Notes under the pieces: generated by a model
What the model was told of the DNA's origin: nothing
Database searches by the model: none
Seen by the model: the letters and a program-made list of their open reading frames with translations, nothing else
Program-made: the position numbers and the translations under genes
In this document: one piece after another, positions 19,859 through 28,404 of the stretch
How the letters are laid out: each line of letters starts with the position of its first letter
Numbering within the stretch: position 1 is the stretch's first letter
NCBI RefSeq assembly: GCF_000803065.1
Contig: NZ_JSXI01000027.1
Location: forward strand, 1-64,000
Direction of reading: 5' to 3'
From: Sphingomonas sp. ERG5
GTDB lineage: Bacteria; Pseudomonadota; Alphaproteobacteria; Sphingomonadales; Sphingomonadaceae
Length of the DNA: 64,000 bases

Positions 19859-21454
19859 ATGACCTACCAGAACCACATCACGCAAACGGCGCAGTTGATC
19901 AGCAGCCAGAACGGCACCTGGGATGGGATCGATGCCGAGGCCGTCGCGCGGATGCGGGTGCAGAATCGCTTCCAGACCGGGCTTGATATCGCGCGCTACA
20001 CCGCTGCGATCATGCGCAAGGACATGGCGGCCTATGATGCCGATCCGGCGAACTACACTCAGTCGCTGGGCTGCTGGCACGGGTTCATCGGTCAGCAGAA
20101 GATGATCAGCATCAAGAAGCATTTCGGTTCGACCGAGCGCCGCTATCTCTACCTCTCGGGCTGGATGGTCGCTGCCCTGCGGTCCGAATTCGGTCCGCTG
20201 CCCGACCAGTCGATGCATGAGAAGACCAGCGTGCCCGCGCTGATCGAGGAACTCTACACCTTCTTGCGCCAGGCCGATGCGCGCGAGCTGGGCGGCATGT
20301 TCCGCGAACTCGACGCCGCACGCGAAGCCGGTGACGAACTGACCGAGCAGCGGCTGCTACAGGCGATCGACAATTACCAGACGCATGTCGTGCCGATCGT
20401 CGCCGATATCGACGCCGGTTTCGGCAATGCCGAGGCGACCTATCTGCTCGCCAAGAAGATGATCGAGGCGGGCGCTTGCGCGCTGCAGATCGAGAACCAG
20501 GTCTCGGATGAAAAGCAGTGCGGCCATCAGGACGGCAAGGTCACCGTGCCGCACGAGGACTTCCTCGCCAAGGTCCGGGCCTGCCGCTACGCCTTTCTCG
20601 AACTCGGCGTCGAGGATGGCATCATCGTCACGCGCACTGACTCGCTCGGTGCCGGCCTGACCAAGCAGATCGCGGTCAGCAAGGAGCCGGGCGATATTGG
20701 CGACCAGTATAATTCATTCCTCGACTGCGAGGAGATCGATCCCGCCACCGCACGCAATGGCGACGTGATCCTCAACCGCGACGGCAAGCTGTTGCGCCCG
20801 AAGCGTCTGCCGTCGAACCTGTTCCAGTTCCGCGCCGGATCGGGTGAGGATCGCTGCGTGCTCGACTGCATCACTTCGTTGCAGAACGGTGCCGACTTGT
20901 TGTGGATCGAGACCGAGAAGCCGCATATCGAACAGATTGCCGGCATGGTCGACCGCATCCGTGAGGTCATCCCGAACGCGAAGCTGGTCTATAACAACTC
21001 GCCGTCGTTCAACTGGACGCTGAACTTCCGTCAGCAGGTGTTCGATGCCTGGACGGCGGCGGGCAAGGATGTGTCGGCCTATGATCGCGCGAAACTGATG
21101 AGCGTCGATTATGACGGCACCGCTTTGGCCGACGAAGCCGATGAGCGGATCCGGACGTTCCAGCGCGATGCGGCGGCACGGGCGGGCATCTTCCACCATC
21201 TGATCACGCTGCCGACCTATCACACCGCGGCGCTGTCGACCGACAATCTCGCCAAGGAATATTTCGGCGACCAGGGCATGCTCGGTTACGTCAAGGGCGT
21301 GCAGCGCAAGGAAATCCGCGAAGGGATCGCCTGTGTGAAGCATCAGAACATGTCGGGCTCCGACATTGGCGACGATCACAAGGAGTATTTCGCGGGCGAA
21401 GCGGCGCTGAAGGCCGGTGGTGCACACAACACGATGAATCAGTTCGCCGCCTGA
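19859..21454 (+). CDS. aceA: Isocitrate lyase (531-aa class)
   Basis: 531 aa enzyme of the glyoxylate shunt, splitting isocitrate into succinate and glyoxylate. The catalytic cysteine signature reads 'KQCGHQDGKVTVPHEDFLAK' (about residues 218-237), the form seen in the long isocitrate lyases such as the 531-aa Pseudomonas enzyme, rather than KKCGH of the E. coli type. 'VADIDAGFGN' binds metal and substrate. The gene has its own upstream interval with the AT-rich dyad. Malate synthase is not in the window. It ends 'NQFAA', and these codons with a stop recur twice downstream. Confidence 0.97.
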   Translation: MTYQNHITQTAQLISSQNGTWDGIDAEAVARMRVQNRFQTGLDIARYTAAIMRKDMAAYDADPANYTQSLGCWHGFIGQQKMISIKKHFGSTERRYLYLSGWMVAALRSEFGPLPDQSMHEKTSVPALIEELYTFLRQADARELGGMFRELDAAREAGDELTEQRLLQAIDNYQTHVVPIVADIDAGFGNAEATYLLAKKMIEAGACALQIENQVSDEKQCGHQDGKVTVPHEDFLAKVRACRYAFLELGVEDGIIVTRTDSLGAGLTKQIAVSKEPGDIGDQYNSFLDCEEIDPATARNGDVILNRDGKLLRPKRLPSNLFQFRAGSGEDRCVLDCITSLQNGADLLWIETEKPHIEQIAGMVDRIREVIPNAKLVYNNSPSFNWTLNFRQQVFDAWTAAGKDVSAYDRAKLMSVDYDGTALADEADERIRTFQRDAAARAGIFHHLITLPTYHTAALSTDNLAKEYFGDQGMLGYVKGVQRKEIREGIACVKHQNMSGSDIGDDHKEYFAGEAALKAGGAHNTMNQFAA

Positions 21455-21521
21455 TCGCGGCGAGGAGAGAACCAGTTCGCCGCATAAAGGCGACAGAAAA
21501 CCAGTTCGCGGCATAAGCGAA
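21437..21521 (+). repeat. Three imperfect copies of the aceA stop-codon segment, each a stem-loop
   Basis: AATCAGTTCGCCGCCTGA (21437-21454, the end of aceA), AACCAGTTCGCCGCATAA (21470-21487) and AACCAGTTCGCGGCATAA (21499-21516) are clear repeats, 33 and 29 bp apart. Each could fold with the bases that follow: TCGCCGC/GCGGCGA, TCGCC/GGCGA and GTTCGC/GCGAAC. A terminator follows at 21549. Confidence 0.75.
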
Positions 21522-21548
21522 CGGTACATCACCTCGGGAGAGGATGGG

Positions 21549-21580
21549 GAGGCCCGGTACGAAAGTGCCGGGCCTCTTTC
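21549..21580 (+). terminator. Intrinsic terminator of aceA
   Basis: GAGGCCCGGTAC (21549-21560) pairs with GTGCCGGGCCTC (21565-21576) with one G-T pair, closed by a GAAA tetraloop and followed by TTTC. It lies about 95 bp after the aceA stop codon. Confidence 0.85.
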
Positions 21581-21828
21581 GCATCGCGGGCCTTGAGCAG
21601 GGCGTGCGTGTGGCTTGATTGTCACGCTCCAGCAATCTTTTGTTACACAATCGGCGCGTCATGAATGGGTCACAATCGCGGCCTAGCGGCCCGATCAGGC
21701 GAGGGGTTCACGACGGCACGATACGACGAACCGCCCGGCTGAATGTCAGGCAATGGCATTCACGCAACGGGCGGACGTTTGCGCGCGCGGTCGCAACGCG
21801 AACAATTTTCGGTTTTTAGAGGGTCACA

Positions 21829-24198
21829 ATGTCCAAGGTCATTTTCGCACGTAAATCACTGCTGCTCGGCGTCGCATTCGGCGCCCTGTTCTGCGCCGGG
21901 GCCGCCGCTGCGCAGGATGCGCCTGCCGCCGCCGCGCCGGAAGCAGCATCGAGCGATGGTCTCGAGGACATTGTCGTGACGGCCGAGCGCCGCTCGGAAA
22001 ACCTCCAGAAAGTGCCGCTCTCGGTCGGCGTGGTCGGCGGCGAGGATCTGCGTGCGTTCCAGGGCGGCGGCGAAGATATTCTCGCGCTCGCCGGCCGCGT
22101 TCCCGGCCTTTATGCCGAAACCACCACGGGCCGCATCTTCCCGCGCTTCTATATCCGCGGTCTCGGCAATATCGATTTCTATCTCGGCGCATCGCAGCCG
22201 GTGTCGATCATCCAGGACGATGTCGTGCTCGAGCATGTCGTGCTGAAGTCGAACCCGGTCTATGACGTGTCGCAAGTCGAAGTGCTGCGCGGTCCGCAGG
22301 GCTCGCTGTTCGGCCGCAACACCACGGCCGGCATCATCAAGTTCGACACGATCCGCCCGTCGAACGAATTCTCCGCCCGCGCCTCGGCATCCTATGGCAG
22401 CTACAACACCGTGACCTTCGACGGCGGCATTGGCGGCCCGATCGCCGGCGACGTGCTCTCGCTGCGCATCTCGGCGTTGTACCAGCATCGCGACGACTGG
22501 GTCGACAACACCTATAAGGGCCCGAGCGCCGACGGCACCGTCTCGCCGAAGAAGAACGCGATGGGCGGCTTCAACGAAAAGGATATCCGCGCGCAATTGC
22601 TGTACACGCCGGACAGCGCCTTCTCGCTGCTGCTCTCGGGGCATAAGCGCGACTATGACGGCACCTCGACCATCTTCCATCGTGCCGCGCTGACGAAGGG
22701 CTCGAACGACATCTCGGCCGAACCGCGCGACCGCATCGCGCTCGATGAAGCGCAGAACAATCCGCAGGCCTATAAGACGTCGGGCGGACAGTTGAAGATG
22801 AACTATGATTTCGGTCCGGTTGCGCTCACGTCGATCACTGCGGTCGAAGGTGCGCATGGCTATAGCCGCGGTGATACCGATGGTGGCGCTGCCACCAATT
22901 TTCCGGTCAATGGCGTTGCCAACGGCTATGGCGAAAGCCAGGGCAATCTGCGCACGCTCACTCAGTTCACGCAGGAATTGCGTCTCGCCAGCGATGGCGA
23001 CGGCAAATTCAAATGGCAGATCGGCGGGATGTATTTCGATCAGCGCGATACGACGGAATTCTACCAGCGCGGCTACTTTTTGCTGCCGAACCAACCCGCC
23101 TATAATCCGAATAATTTCGTCCGGCTGCACAACATCAATACTTCGTGGGCGGTATTCGGTCAGGCAAGCTATGAGATATTACCCAGCCTGACGATCACTG
23201 CCGGCGTGCGCCAGACCAACGACACCAAGTCGACCCGGCTGCTCAAGGCATCGCTGACGGCTGCGGGGGCGGATAACTATGGTGGGCGTCGCTATGTCCG
23301 CCTGTCGGACGACAAGCTCAGCTGGGACCTGAGCGCTCTCTATGAGGTTAGCCCGGAACTGAGCCTGTATGCACGTGCGGCGCGCGGTTTCCGCGGGCCG
23401 ACGATTCAAGGCCGTTCGGCTGTGTTCGGTTCGGACTTCTCCACCGCGAATTCGGAAACGATCCTGTCGTTTGAGGGTGGTTTCAAGAGCAGCCTGTTCA
23501 ACAACACGTTGCGCCTGAATGCGACAGCCTTCACCTACACCGTCAACGACATCCAGTTGAACGGCAATGATTCGGATGGCAACGGCGTGCTGTTCAATGC
23601 CGACAAGGCCAAGGCTTATGGTCTCGAAGCCGATCTCGACTGGCGCCCGATCCGCAACCTGACGCTGACGGCGGGCCTCAGCCTGCTGCACAGTGAAATC
23701 AAGGACAAGCGCGTCTTTGCCCAGGCATGCAGCCTGAACGGCGTTCTCGTCTGCACGGTCCAGGATCCGATTGTCTCGCGTGACCCCGTCACGAAAAAGA
23801 CCACGCCGGGCATCACTTATTACGGTCCGCAAACCACCTATTTCGCGCAGATCGACGGCAACCCGCTGCCCAACGCGCCGAAATATACGGTCGACATGAC
23901 TGCCCGCTACGACCTGCCGATCAGCGACAGCGGCAAGGTGTTCATCGCAACTGACTGGAACTTGCAGGGCTACACCAATCTGGTGCTGTACAAGACCAAG
24001 GAGTTCTATGCGAAGGGCAACTTCGAAGGCGGCCTGAAGGTCGGCTACTCCGGCGGCCATGGCGATTGGGAAATCGCCGCGTTCGCCCGCAACATCACCA
24101 ACCAGAAAAATCTGAAGGGCGTGATCGAGAACTACATGGCCGCGGTGTTCAACGAACCGCGCATCATCGGCGTCTCGTTCAGCGGCAAGCTGCACTAA
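21829..24198 (+). CDS. TonB-dependent outer-membrane receptor
   Basis: 789 aa. A signal peptide (about 1-28, ending AAAAQA) precedes a TonB box 'EDIVVTAERR', the plug domain (about 50-160, 'VEVLRGPQGSLFGRNTTAGIIKF') and a 22-strand barrel ending with '...GVSFSGKLH'. This is the CirA/FecA-like group abundant in sphingomonads. The 250 bp upstream (21581-21828) contain no gene and presumably its promoter. No neighbouring gene indicates the substrate. A terminator follows at 24220. Confidence 0.95.
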   Translation: MSKVIFARKSLLLGVAFGALFCAGAAAAQDAPAAAAPEAASSDGLEDIVVTAERRSENLQKVPLSVGVVGGEDLRAFQGGGEDILALAGRVPGLYAETTTGRIFPRFYIRGLGNIDFYLGASQPVSIIQDDVVLEHVVLKSNPVYDVSQVEVLRGPQGSLFGRNTTAGIIKFDTIRPSNEFSARASASYGSYNTVTFDGGIGGPIAGDVLSLRISALYQHRDDWVDNTYKGPSADGTVSPKKNAMGGFNEKDIRAQLLYTPDSAFSLLLSGHKRDYDGTSTIFHRAALTKGSNDISAEPRDRIALDEAQNNPQAYKTSGGQLKMNYDFGPVALTSITAVEGAHGYSRGDTDGGAATNFPVNGVANGYGESQGNLRTLTQFTQELRLASDGDGKFKWQIGGMYFDQRDTTEFYQRGYFLLPNQPAYNPNNFVRLHNINTSWAVFGQASYEILPSLTITAGVRQTNDTKSTRLLKASLTAAGADNYGGRRYVRLSDDKLSWDLSALYEVSPELSLYARAARGFRGPTIQGRSAVFGSDFSTANSETILSFEGGFKSSLFNNTLRLNATAFTYTVNDIQLNGNDSDGNGVLFNADKAKAYGLEADLDWRPIRNLTLTAGLSLLHSEIKDKRVFAQACSLNGVLVCTVQDPIVSRDPVTKKTTPGITYYGPQTTYFAQIDGNPLPNAPKYTVDMTARYDLPISDSGKVFIATDWNLQGYTNLVLYKTKEFYAKGNFEGGLKVGYSGGHGDWEIAAFARNITNQKNLKGVIENYMAAVFNEPRIIGVSFSGKLH

Positions 24199-24219
24199 GT
24201 TTTTCGACCGGAAATCCGA

Positions 24220-24255
24220 AAGGCCCGCGATGCCACCCGGCGTCGCGGGCCTTTT
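24220..24255 (+). terminator. Intrinsic terminator of the TonB receptor gene
   Basis: AAGGCCCGCGA (24220-24230) pairs exactly with TCGCGGGCCTT (24243-24253) and is followed by TTC. It begins 22 bp after the stop codon. Confidence 0.8.
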
Positions 24256-24340
24256 CATGCCAGGGTCGGATTCCCGAAAAGTTTCGTGACCGTTACGATA
24301 TTTCAGTGATAGCGATGTGGTTTGAGTATGGGAGCGTAGG

Positions 24341-24688
24341 ATGGATATCGCCCTTCATTTCATCAACCGGTCCAACGATGCCGGTAATGCCCATGTCGTC
24401 ATCTTTCAGCATGTCGCCAGTCTGGACGAGCCGGCTGCGGCGCTGAAAGTCATCCGCAATCCCGCCGCGGACGAACGCCATGATTTCACCGCCAGCACTG
24501 ATGCGGGCGATACGCTCTGGGTCGGCACGGCGCGCAATGTCTGTGGCGATGATCTGGTGCCGCCCGAACTCGCGGCGGGTGGCGCGATCGCGCTGTCGCT
24601 CGCCGGTGTTATCGGCGCGGGCATCGTAATGACTGGCGGCAGCGGCGAACCCTTGGCCTTTGCGCTTACCGATATCGTGACGGGCTGA
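24341..24688 (+). CDS. Hypothetical protein, 115 aa
   Basis: No family recognised. A GGGAGCGTAGG stretch just before ATG 24341 is a plausible ribosome site, and codon use matches the neighbours. The protein has no signal peptide, one cysteine, and alternates short beta-like segments ('AHVVIFQHVA', 'DTLWVGTARNV', 'GIVMTGGSGEPLAFALTDIVTG') with a glycine/alanine-rich stretch at 78-95 that is too short for a reliable membrane helix. The composition suggests a small beta-rich soluble protein. It lies alone between a terminator and a convergent aldo/keto reductase gene. Confidence 0.6.
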   Translation: MDIALHFINRSNDAGNAHVVIFQHVASLDEPAAALKVIRNPAADERHDFTASTDAGDTLWVGTARNVCGDDLVPPELAAGGAIALSLAGVIGAGIVMTGGSGEPLAFALTDIVTG

Positions 24689-24704
24689 GCGCTTTTACGG
24701 TCGA

Positions 24705-25685
24705 TCAGGCGCCCGCTGCGTCCAGCCGGTCGAGCTGAGCCTTGCTCAGGTTCAGCGTCATCGATCCGAGCAGTTCCTGAACCTGCGCCACGCTGGTCGC
24801 ACTGGCGATCGGCGCGGTTACGCCGGGCTGGGCGGCAAGCCAGGCCAGCGCGATCTGTGCCAGTGACGCACCGCTATCGGCGGCGATGTCATCCATCGCG
24901 GCAAGCACGGCGAGACCCTTGCCCTTGATCAGCTCGCCCATCCGGCCACCGCGAACGCTTTTGCCGAGATCGGCTTCGCTGCGATATTTGCCGGTCAGAA
25001 AGCCCGAGGCGATGCCGTAATAAGGCACCACGCCGACATTATGCGTGACGCAATAATCCTGCAGCTCGCCCTCGAACGCGTGGCGGCTGACCAGATTATA
25101 TTCTGGCTGCAGCACATGATAATGCGGCAGGCCGGCAGCGGCGGCGGCCTCATTGGCCGATTTCAGCCGCGCGGCATGGAAGTTCGAAGCGCCGAGCGCG
25201 TTGATCTTGCCCGCCTCGGCCAGTGTGGCAAAGGCGGCAAGGGCGTCGGCCTGCGCGACCGCATCATCATCTTGGTGCGCGAAATACAGGTCGATGCGCT
25301 CGACGCCAAGCCGCCGCAGCGACGCGTCGCACGCCGCGGCGATGCGCGCCGGCGCCAGCTTCACGCCGCCTTCGCCGGGCAACATCCCGACCTTGGTCGC
25401 GATCTGCACCTTGTCGCGCTTGCCCGATTGCCTGAGCCATTCGCCGATCACGGTTTCGGACTCACCGCCCTGATGGCCGGGCACCCAGGCCGAATAGACG
25501 TCGGCGGTGTCGATCATCGTCCCGCCGCCATCGACGAAGGCATCGAGTATGGCAAAGCTCGTCGCCTTGTCGGCGGTCCAGCCAAAGACATTGCCGCCCA
25601 GGACCAGCGGGGCGATGTGCAGGTCGGTTGCGCCCAGTCTGCGGAGATCGGGTCTGCGGAGATCGGGTCTGCGAAGATCGGTCAT
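24705..25685 (-). CDS. Aldo/keto reductase
   Basis: 326 aa TIM-barrel NADPH-dependent reductase. Visible are 'LRRLGATDLHIAPLVLGGNVFGW', catalytic Asp/Tyr region 'MIDTADVYSAWVPG', the Lys in 'QIATKVGM', and 'YFAHQDDD' with the active-site His. The first residues are odd: 'DLRRPDLRRPDLRRLG' is encoded by three 15-bp tandem repeats (25637-25681). The upstream lipoprotein gene overlaps its start by 4 bp (ATGA at 25682-25685), so the two are translationally coupled. Confidence 0.92.
   Translation of the reverse strand: MTDLRRPDLRRPDLRRLGATDLHIAPLVLGGNVFGWTADKATSFAILDAFVDGGGTMIDTADVYSAWVPGHQGGESETVIGEWLRQSGKRDKVQIATKVGMLPGEGGVKLAPARIAAACDASLRRLGVERIDLYFAHQDDDAVAQADALAAFATLAEAGKINALGASNFHAARLKSANEAAAAAGLPHYHVLQPEYNLVSRHAFEGELQDYCVTHNVGVVPYYGIASGFLTGKYRSEADLGKSVRGGRMGELIKGKGLAVLAAMDDIAADSGASLAQIALAWLAAQPGVTAPIASATSVAQVQELLGSMTLNLSKAQLDRLDAAGA
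25637..25681. repeat. Three 15-bp tandem repeats at the 5' end of the aldo/keto reductase gene
   Basis: Three units of GTCTGCGGAGATCGG (the third with one change) run at 25637-25651, 25652-25666 and 25667-25681. Being a multiple of three they stay in frame and encode L-R-R-P-D repeats on the minus strand. Confidence 0.85.
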
Positions 25686-25876
25686 TGTGGTTGCGCCTCA
25701 TTCTCGCCCTCGACCTCGATGGTGGCGGCATTGGCATCGACACTGTTCGCATCGAGCATCGCGGCGGCATCGTTCAACGCCTGCGCTTCGCCGGGGGTTA
25801 CCGCACCGGGCGTATCGGAGCCGCCCGAGCCGCAGCCGGCCAGCAGGAGAGGAAGCAGGATCATCACCGCACGCAT
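25682..25876 (-). CDS. Small lipoprotein, unknown
   Basis: 64 aa. The signal peptide 'MRAVMILLPLLLAGC' has a good lipobox (LAGC) with Cys15, followed by a Gly/Ser/Asp spacer and an acidic, Ala/Asn-rich tail ('LNDAAAMLDANSVDANAATIEVEGENEAQPQ'). It overlaps the aldo/keto reductase start by 4 bp. No family recognised. A palindromic repeat lies just upstream, so the promoter must be inside or close to it. Confidence 0.7.
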   Translation of the reverse strand: MRAVMILLPLLLAGCGSGGSDTPGAVTPGEAQALNDAAAMLDANSVDANAATIEVEGENEAQPQ

Positions 25877-25899
25877 TGTCTATTCCCGCCAATTACCCG

Positions 25900-25977
25900 C
25901 CGTTCGTACCGGGCCTGTCAAAGAGCATGAGCGGCGCTATGTCCTCTCTTCTGCTTCGACAGGCCTGGCCCGGACGG
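25900..25977. repeat. Intergenic palindromic repeat, class B (copy 1)
   Basis: Left part CCGTTCGTACCGGGCCTGTC begins at 25900; right part (25953-25977) reads GCTTCGACAGGCCTGGCCCGG then ACGG. The arms pair with a few mismatches. It resembles the copy at 44964-45049 and shares the outer CCGTTCG/CGG ends with class A copies. Confidence 0.7.
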
Positions 25978-26044
25978 TGAAACGCATGCCGCCGCCCGAT
26001 CAATGACGATCGGGGAGCGGAACAATCCTGGTCCTCGATCGCGC

Positions 26045-26332
26045 CTAGTCCTCGATCGCGTTGCCGGCATCCTTCAGCGCGGCGCCGGTCTTGTCCGCTG
26101 CCTTGTCGGCGGCATTGCTGAGCGCCGCACCAGCATTGTCCATCGTCGCTTCGGCTGAACCAAAGGCGCGGTCGGCGGCGGCGTTGGTATCGTTGATCGC
26201 CTGACCCATCGTCGCATTGGCGTCGGCGGCGATCTGGTCGGCGGCCTGGGCGGTCTCGTTCTGCGCGGCGGGCGTGCAGGCGGCGAGCGCAGCGGCGGAC
26301 AGGGCGGTTGCGATGGCAACGATTTTCTTCAT
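26045..26332 (-). CDS. Small alanine-rich lipoprotein
   Basis: 95 aa. Signal peptide 'MKKIVAIATALSAAALAAC' with lipobox LAAC, then a long Ala/Asp/Asn-rich helix with a repeating pattern 'AADQIAADANATMGQAINDTNAAADRAFGSAEATMDNAGAALSNAADKAADKTGAALKDAGNAIED', reminiscent of LEA-like or Lpp-like helices. ATG 26332 is chosen because it starts the signal peptide. Likely an envelope helix protein; function unknown. The gene is divergent from the methionine operon. Confidence 0.75.
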   Translation of the reverse strand: MKKIVAIATALSAAALAACTPAAQNETAQAADQIAADANATMGQAINDTNAAADRAFGSAEATMDNAGAALSNAADKAADKTGAALKDAGNAIED

Positions 26333-26442
26333 GACAGCGATTCCCGACTTGTTGATTAGGGTCACGACGCTAGCGGAGCCGTCGATCCGCTTCAATACGC
26401 ACAGGCGGGGCGCTTGTTTCCCTGCTGATTGGCCATGCTCCG

Positions 26443-26471
26443 TTGACCTGATATAAAGATATCTTTATATC
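26443..26471 (+). promoter_or_regulatory. Promoter of the methionine operon overlapped by a 22-bp perfect palindrome
   Basis: TTGACC at 26443-26448 and TATATC at 26466-26471 are separated by 17 bp and make a good sigma-70 promoter. The palindrome 26450-26471 has the half-site GATATAAAGAT followed by its exact complement and covers the spacer and the -10. Repressor binding would block polymerase. The ATG of the regulator gene is at 26482, so the transcript would be nearly leaderless. Confidence 0.75.
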
Positions 26472-26481
26472 TTATGTCGAC

Positions 26482-27441
26482 ATGACGATCGCACTCGACA
26501 TCTTCCGTGCCCTTGCCGACACCACGCGGCTGCGCATTCTCGCGCTGTTGCGCTCGATGGAGCTGTCGGTCGGCGAACTGGCGCAAGTGCTCGGACAAAG
26601 CCAGCCGCGCGTCAGCCGTCATGTGAAAATCCTGTGCGATGCCGGTCTTGCCGAACGCCGCAAGGAAGGCAGCTGGGTGTTCGTCGGCGTCGGGGCGGAG
26701 ACGCGTGTCGCGCCGGTGCTTGCCGCGCTCGACGGCTGGGCCGTGATCGAGCCCGATCATTGGGCCGTGGCCGATGTCGCCCGGCTGGCGGCGGTCCGCG
26801 CCGATCGCGCCGCCTCCGCCGCCGCCTGGTTCGAAGGCAATGCCGGGCAATGGGATGCGATCCGCTCGCTCCACATCGCCGAGAGCGAGGTCGAGGCGGC
26901 AATGTCCGCGGTGCTTGGTGACGCGCCGATCGGCCAGCTGATCGATATCGGCACTGGTACCGGTCGGATGCTCGAATTGTTCGCCGGGCGCGCCAAGGCG
27001 GCGCTGGGCATCGACCGCAGCTCGGAAATGCTGCGGCTGGCGCGGGCGAAGCTGTCCGAGCGCGGGCTGGTCAATGCCGAACTGCGTCAGGCCGATCTCT
27101 ATGCCTTGCCGCTTGGCGATGGCGCCGCCGACGCGGCGATCATCCATCATGTGCTTCATTTCGCGCAGCAACCCGGCGCGGCGATTGCCGAGGCAGCGCG
27201 CGTGCTGTCGCCGGGCGGCCGGCTGCTCATCGCCGATTTCGCGGCGCATGACCGGGAAGAGCTGCGCACCAAGGATGCGCACACGCGGCTCGGCTTTTCC
27301 GATGAGCAGATCACGGGCTGGTTCGAGGCATGCGGCCTTGCTCCGGCACGGACCGAGACGCTTGAGGGCGGTGAATTGACAGTGAAATTATGGCTTGGCC
27401 GAAAGATCGGCAGCCCGGTGAAAGAGGTGAAGGCGGCATGA
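26482..27441 (+). CDS. ArsR-family regulator fused to a SAM-dependent methyltransferase domain (SahR-like)
   Basis: 319 aa. Residues 1-90 form an ArsR winged helix ('LADTTRLRILALLRSMELSVGELAQVLGQSQPRVSRHVKIL') without the metal-binding cysteines of ArsR/SmtB sensors. Residues about 140-310 form a class I methyltransferase fold ('LIDIGTGTGRMLELFAG', 'GDGAADAAIIHHVLHF'). This architecture, followed directly by metF and metH, is that of SahR, a regulator known to sense S-adenosylhomocysteine in Proteobacteria. It overlaps metF by 4 bp. The palindrome over its promoter is the likely operator. Whether the methyltransferase domain is catalytic is unknown. Confidence 0.88.
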   Translation: MTIALDIFRALADTTRLRILALLRSMELSVGELAQVLGQSQPRVSRHVKILCDAGLAERRKEGSWVFVGVGAETRVAPVLAALDGWAVIEPDHWAVADVARLAAVRADRAASAAAWFEGNAGQWDAIRSLHIAESEVEAAMSAVLGDAPIGQLIDIGTGTGRMLELFAGRAKAALGIDRSSEMLRLARAKLSERGLVNAELRQADLYALPLGDGAADAAIIHHVLHFAQQPGAAIAEAARVLSPGGRLLIADFAAHDREELRTKDAHTRLGFSDEQITGWFEACGLAPARTETLEGGELTVKLWLGRKIGSPVKEVKAA

Positions 27442-28394
27442 CGATTTCCATCAACCAGTTGGAAGAAGCCCGCCGCGCGTTGGAAGCGCCGTTGTTCGCC
27501 GATGTCGCGGGCGACGTGGAGGTCTCGTTCGAATTCTTCCCCCCCAAGACCGACAAGATGGAAGAGACGCTGTGGGAAGCGGTCAAGACACTGGAGCCGC
27601 TCGGTCCGCGCTTCGTTTCGGTCACTTACGGCGCCGGCGGCTCGACCCGCGAACGCACCCATGCGACCGTGGCGCGGATCCAGCGCGAAACGTCGCTGGC
27701 GGCGGCCGCGCATCTGACCTGCGTCGAGGCGACGAAGGAAGAGATTGACGAAGTCGCCGAGGCATATTGGGCGGCGGGCATCCGGCACATCGTCGCACTG
27801 CGGGGCGATCCGCCGGTGGCGGGCGCGAAATTCGTGTCGCATCCCGGCGGCTATGAGAATGCGGCGGCGCTGGTCGCCGGCTTGAAGCGGCTTCACCCGT
27901 TCGAAGTGTCGGTCGCGGCCTATCCCGAATGCCACCCGGATTCGCGCAGCGTCGATGTCGACCTCGACAATCTCAAGCGCAAGCTCGACGCCGGCGCCAA
28001 TCGCGGCATCACGCAATTCTTCTTCTCGCCCGAGGCCTATTTCCGCTTCCGCGACCGCGTCGCGGCGGCCGGGATCACCGCGGAGATCGTGCCGGGCATC
28101 CTGCCGGTGTCGAATGTCGCGCAGACGCGCAAATTCGCCGCGATGTGCAATGCGGAAATCCCCGACTGGATGGGCCGGCTGTTCGAAGGCCTTGATGACC
28201 ATCCGGCCGCGCGCCAGCTCGTCGCGGCGACGGTCGCGGCCGAGATGTGCCGCAAGCTTTATGCCGGCGGCGTCCGCAGCTTCCATTTCTACACGCTCAA
28301 CCGTGCGGAACTGAGCTTCGCGATCTGCCATTTACTGGGGATCAGGGCGAAAACCGCCCCGACCTCGGTCATCGCCGCCTCCGCGGCGGCCTGA
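27438..28394 (+). CDS. metF: 5,10-methylenetetrahydrofolate reductase
   Basis: 318 aa flavoprotein (TIM barrel) that reduces methylene-THF to methyl-THF, the methyl donor for methionine synthase. Family motifs are 'VSFEFFPPKTDKMEETLW', 'SVTYGAGGSTRERTH', 'HLTCVEATKEEI', 'IVALRGDPP' and 'FFFSPEAYFRFRDR'. ATG 27438 overlaps the stop of the regulator gene; an upstream in-frame codon at 27390 lies inside that gene and is not needed. It is followed after 10 bp by the first half of methionine synthase. Confidence 0.97.
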   Translation: MTISINQLEEARRALEAPLFADVAGDVEVSFEFFPPKTDKMEETLWEAVKTLEPLGPRFVSVTYGAGGSTRERTHATVARIQRETSLAAAAHLTCVEATKEEIDEVAEAYWAAGIRHIVALRGDPPVAGAKFVSHPGGYENAAALVAGLKRLHPFEVSVAAYPECHPDSRSVDVDLDNLKRKLDAGANRGITQFFFSPEAYFRFRDRVAAAGITAEIVPGILPVSNVAQTRKFAAMCNAEIPDWMGRLFEGLDDHPAARQLVAATVAAEMCRKLYAGGVRSFHFYTLNRAELSFAICHLLGIRAKTAPTSVIAASAAA

Positions 28395-28404
28395 GGAATT
28401 TGCC

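Noticed and set aside
26482-27441. Arsenic or metal sensor
   Set aside because: The winged helix lacks the metal-binding cysteines, and the gene is coupled to metF and metH, pointing to methionine control.
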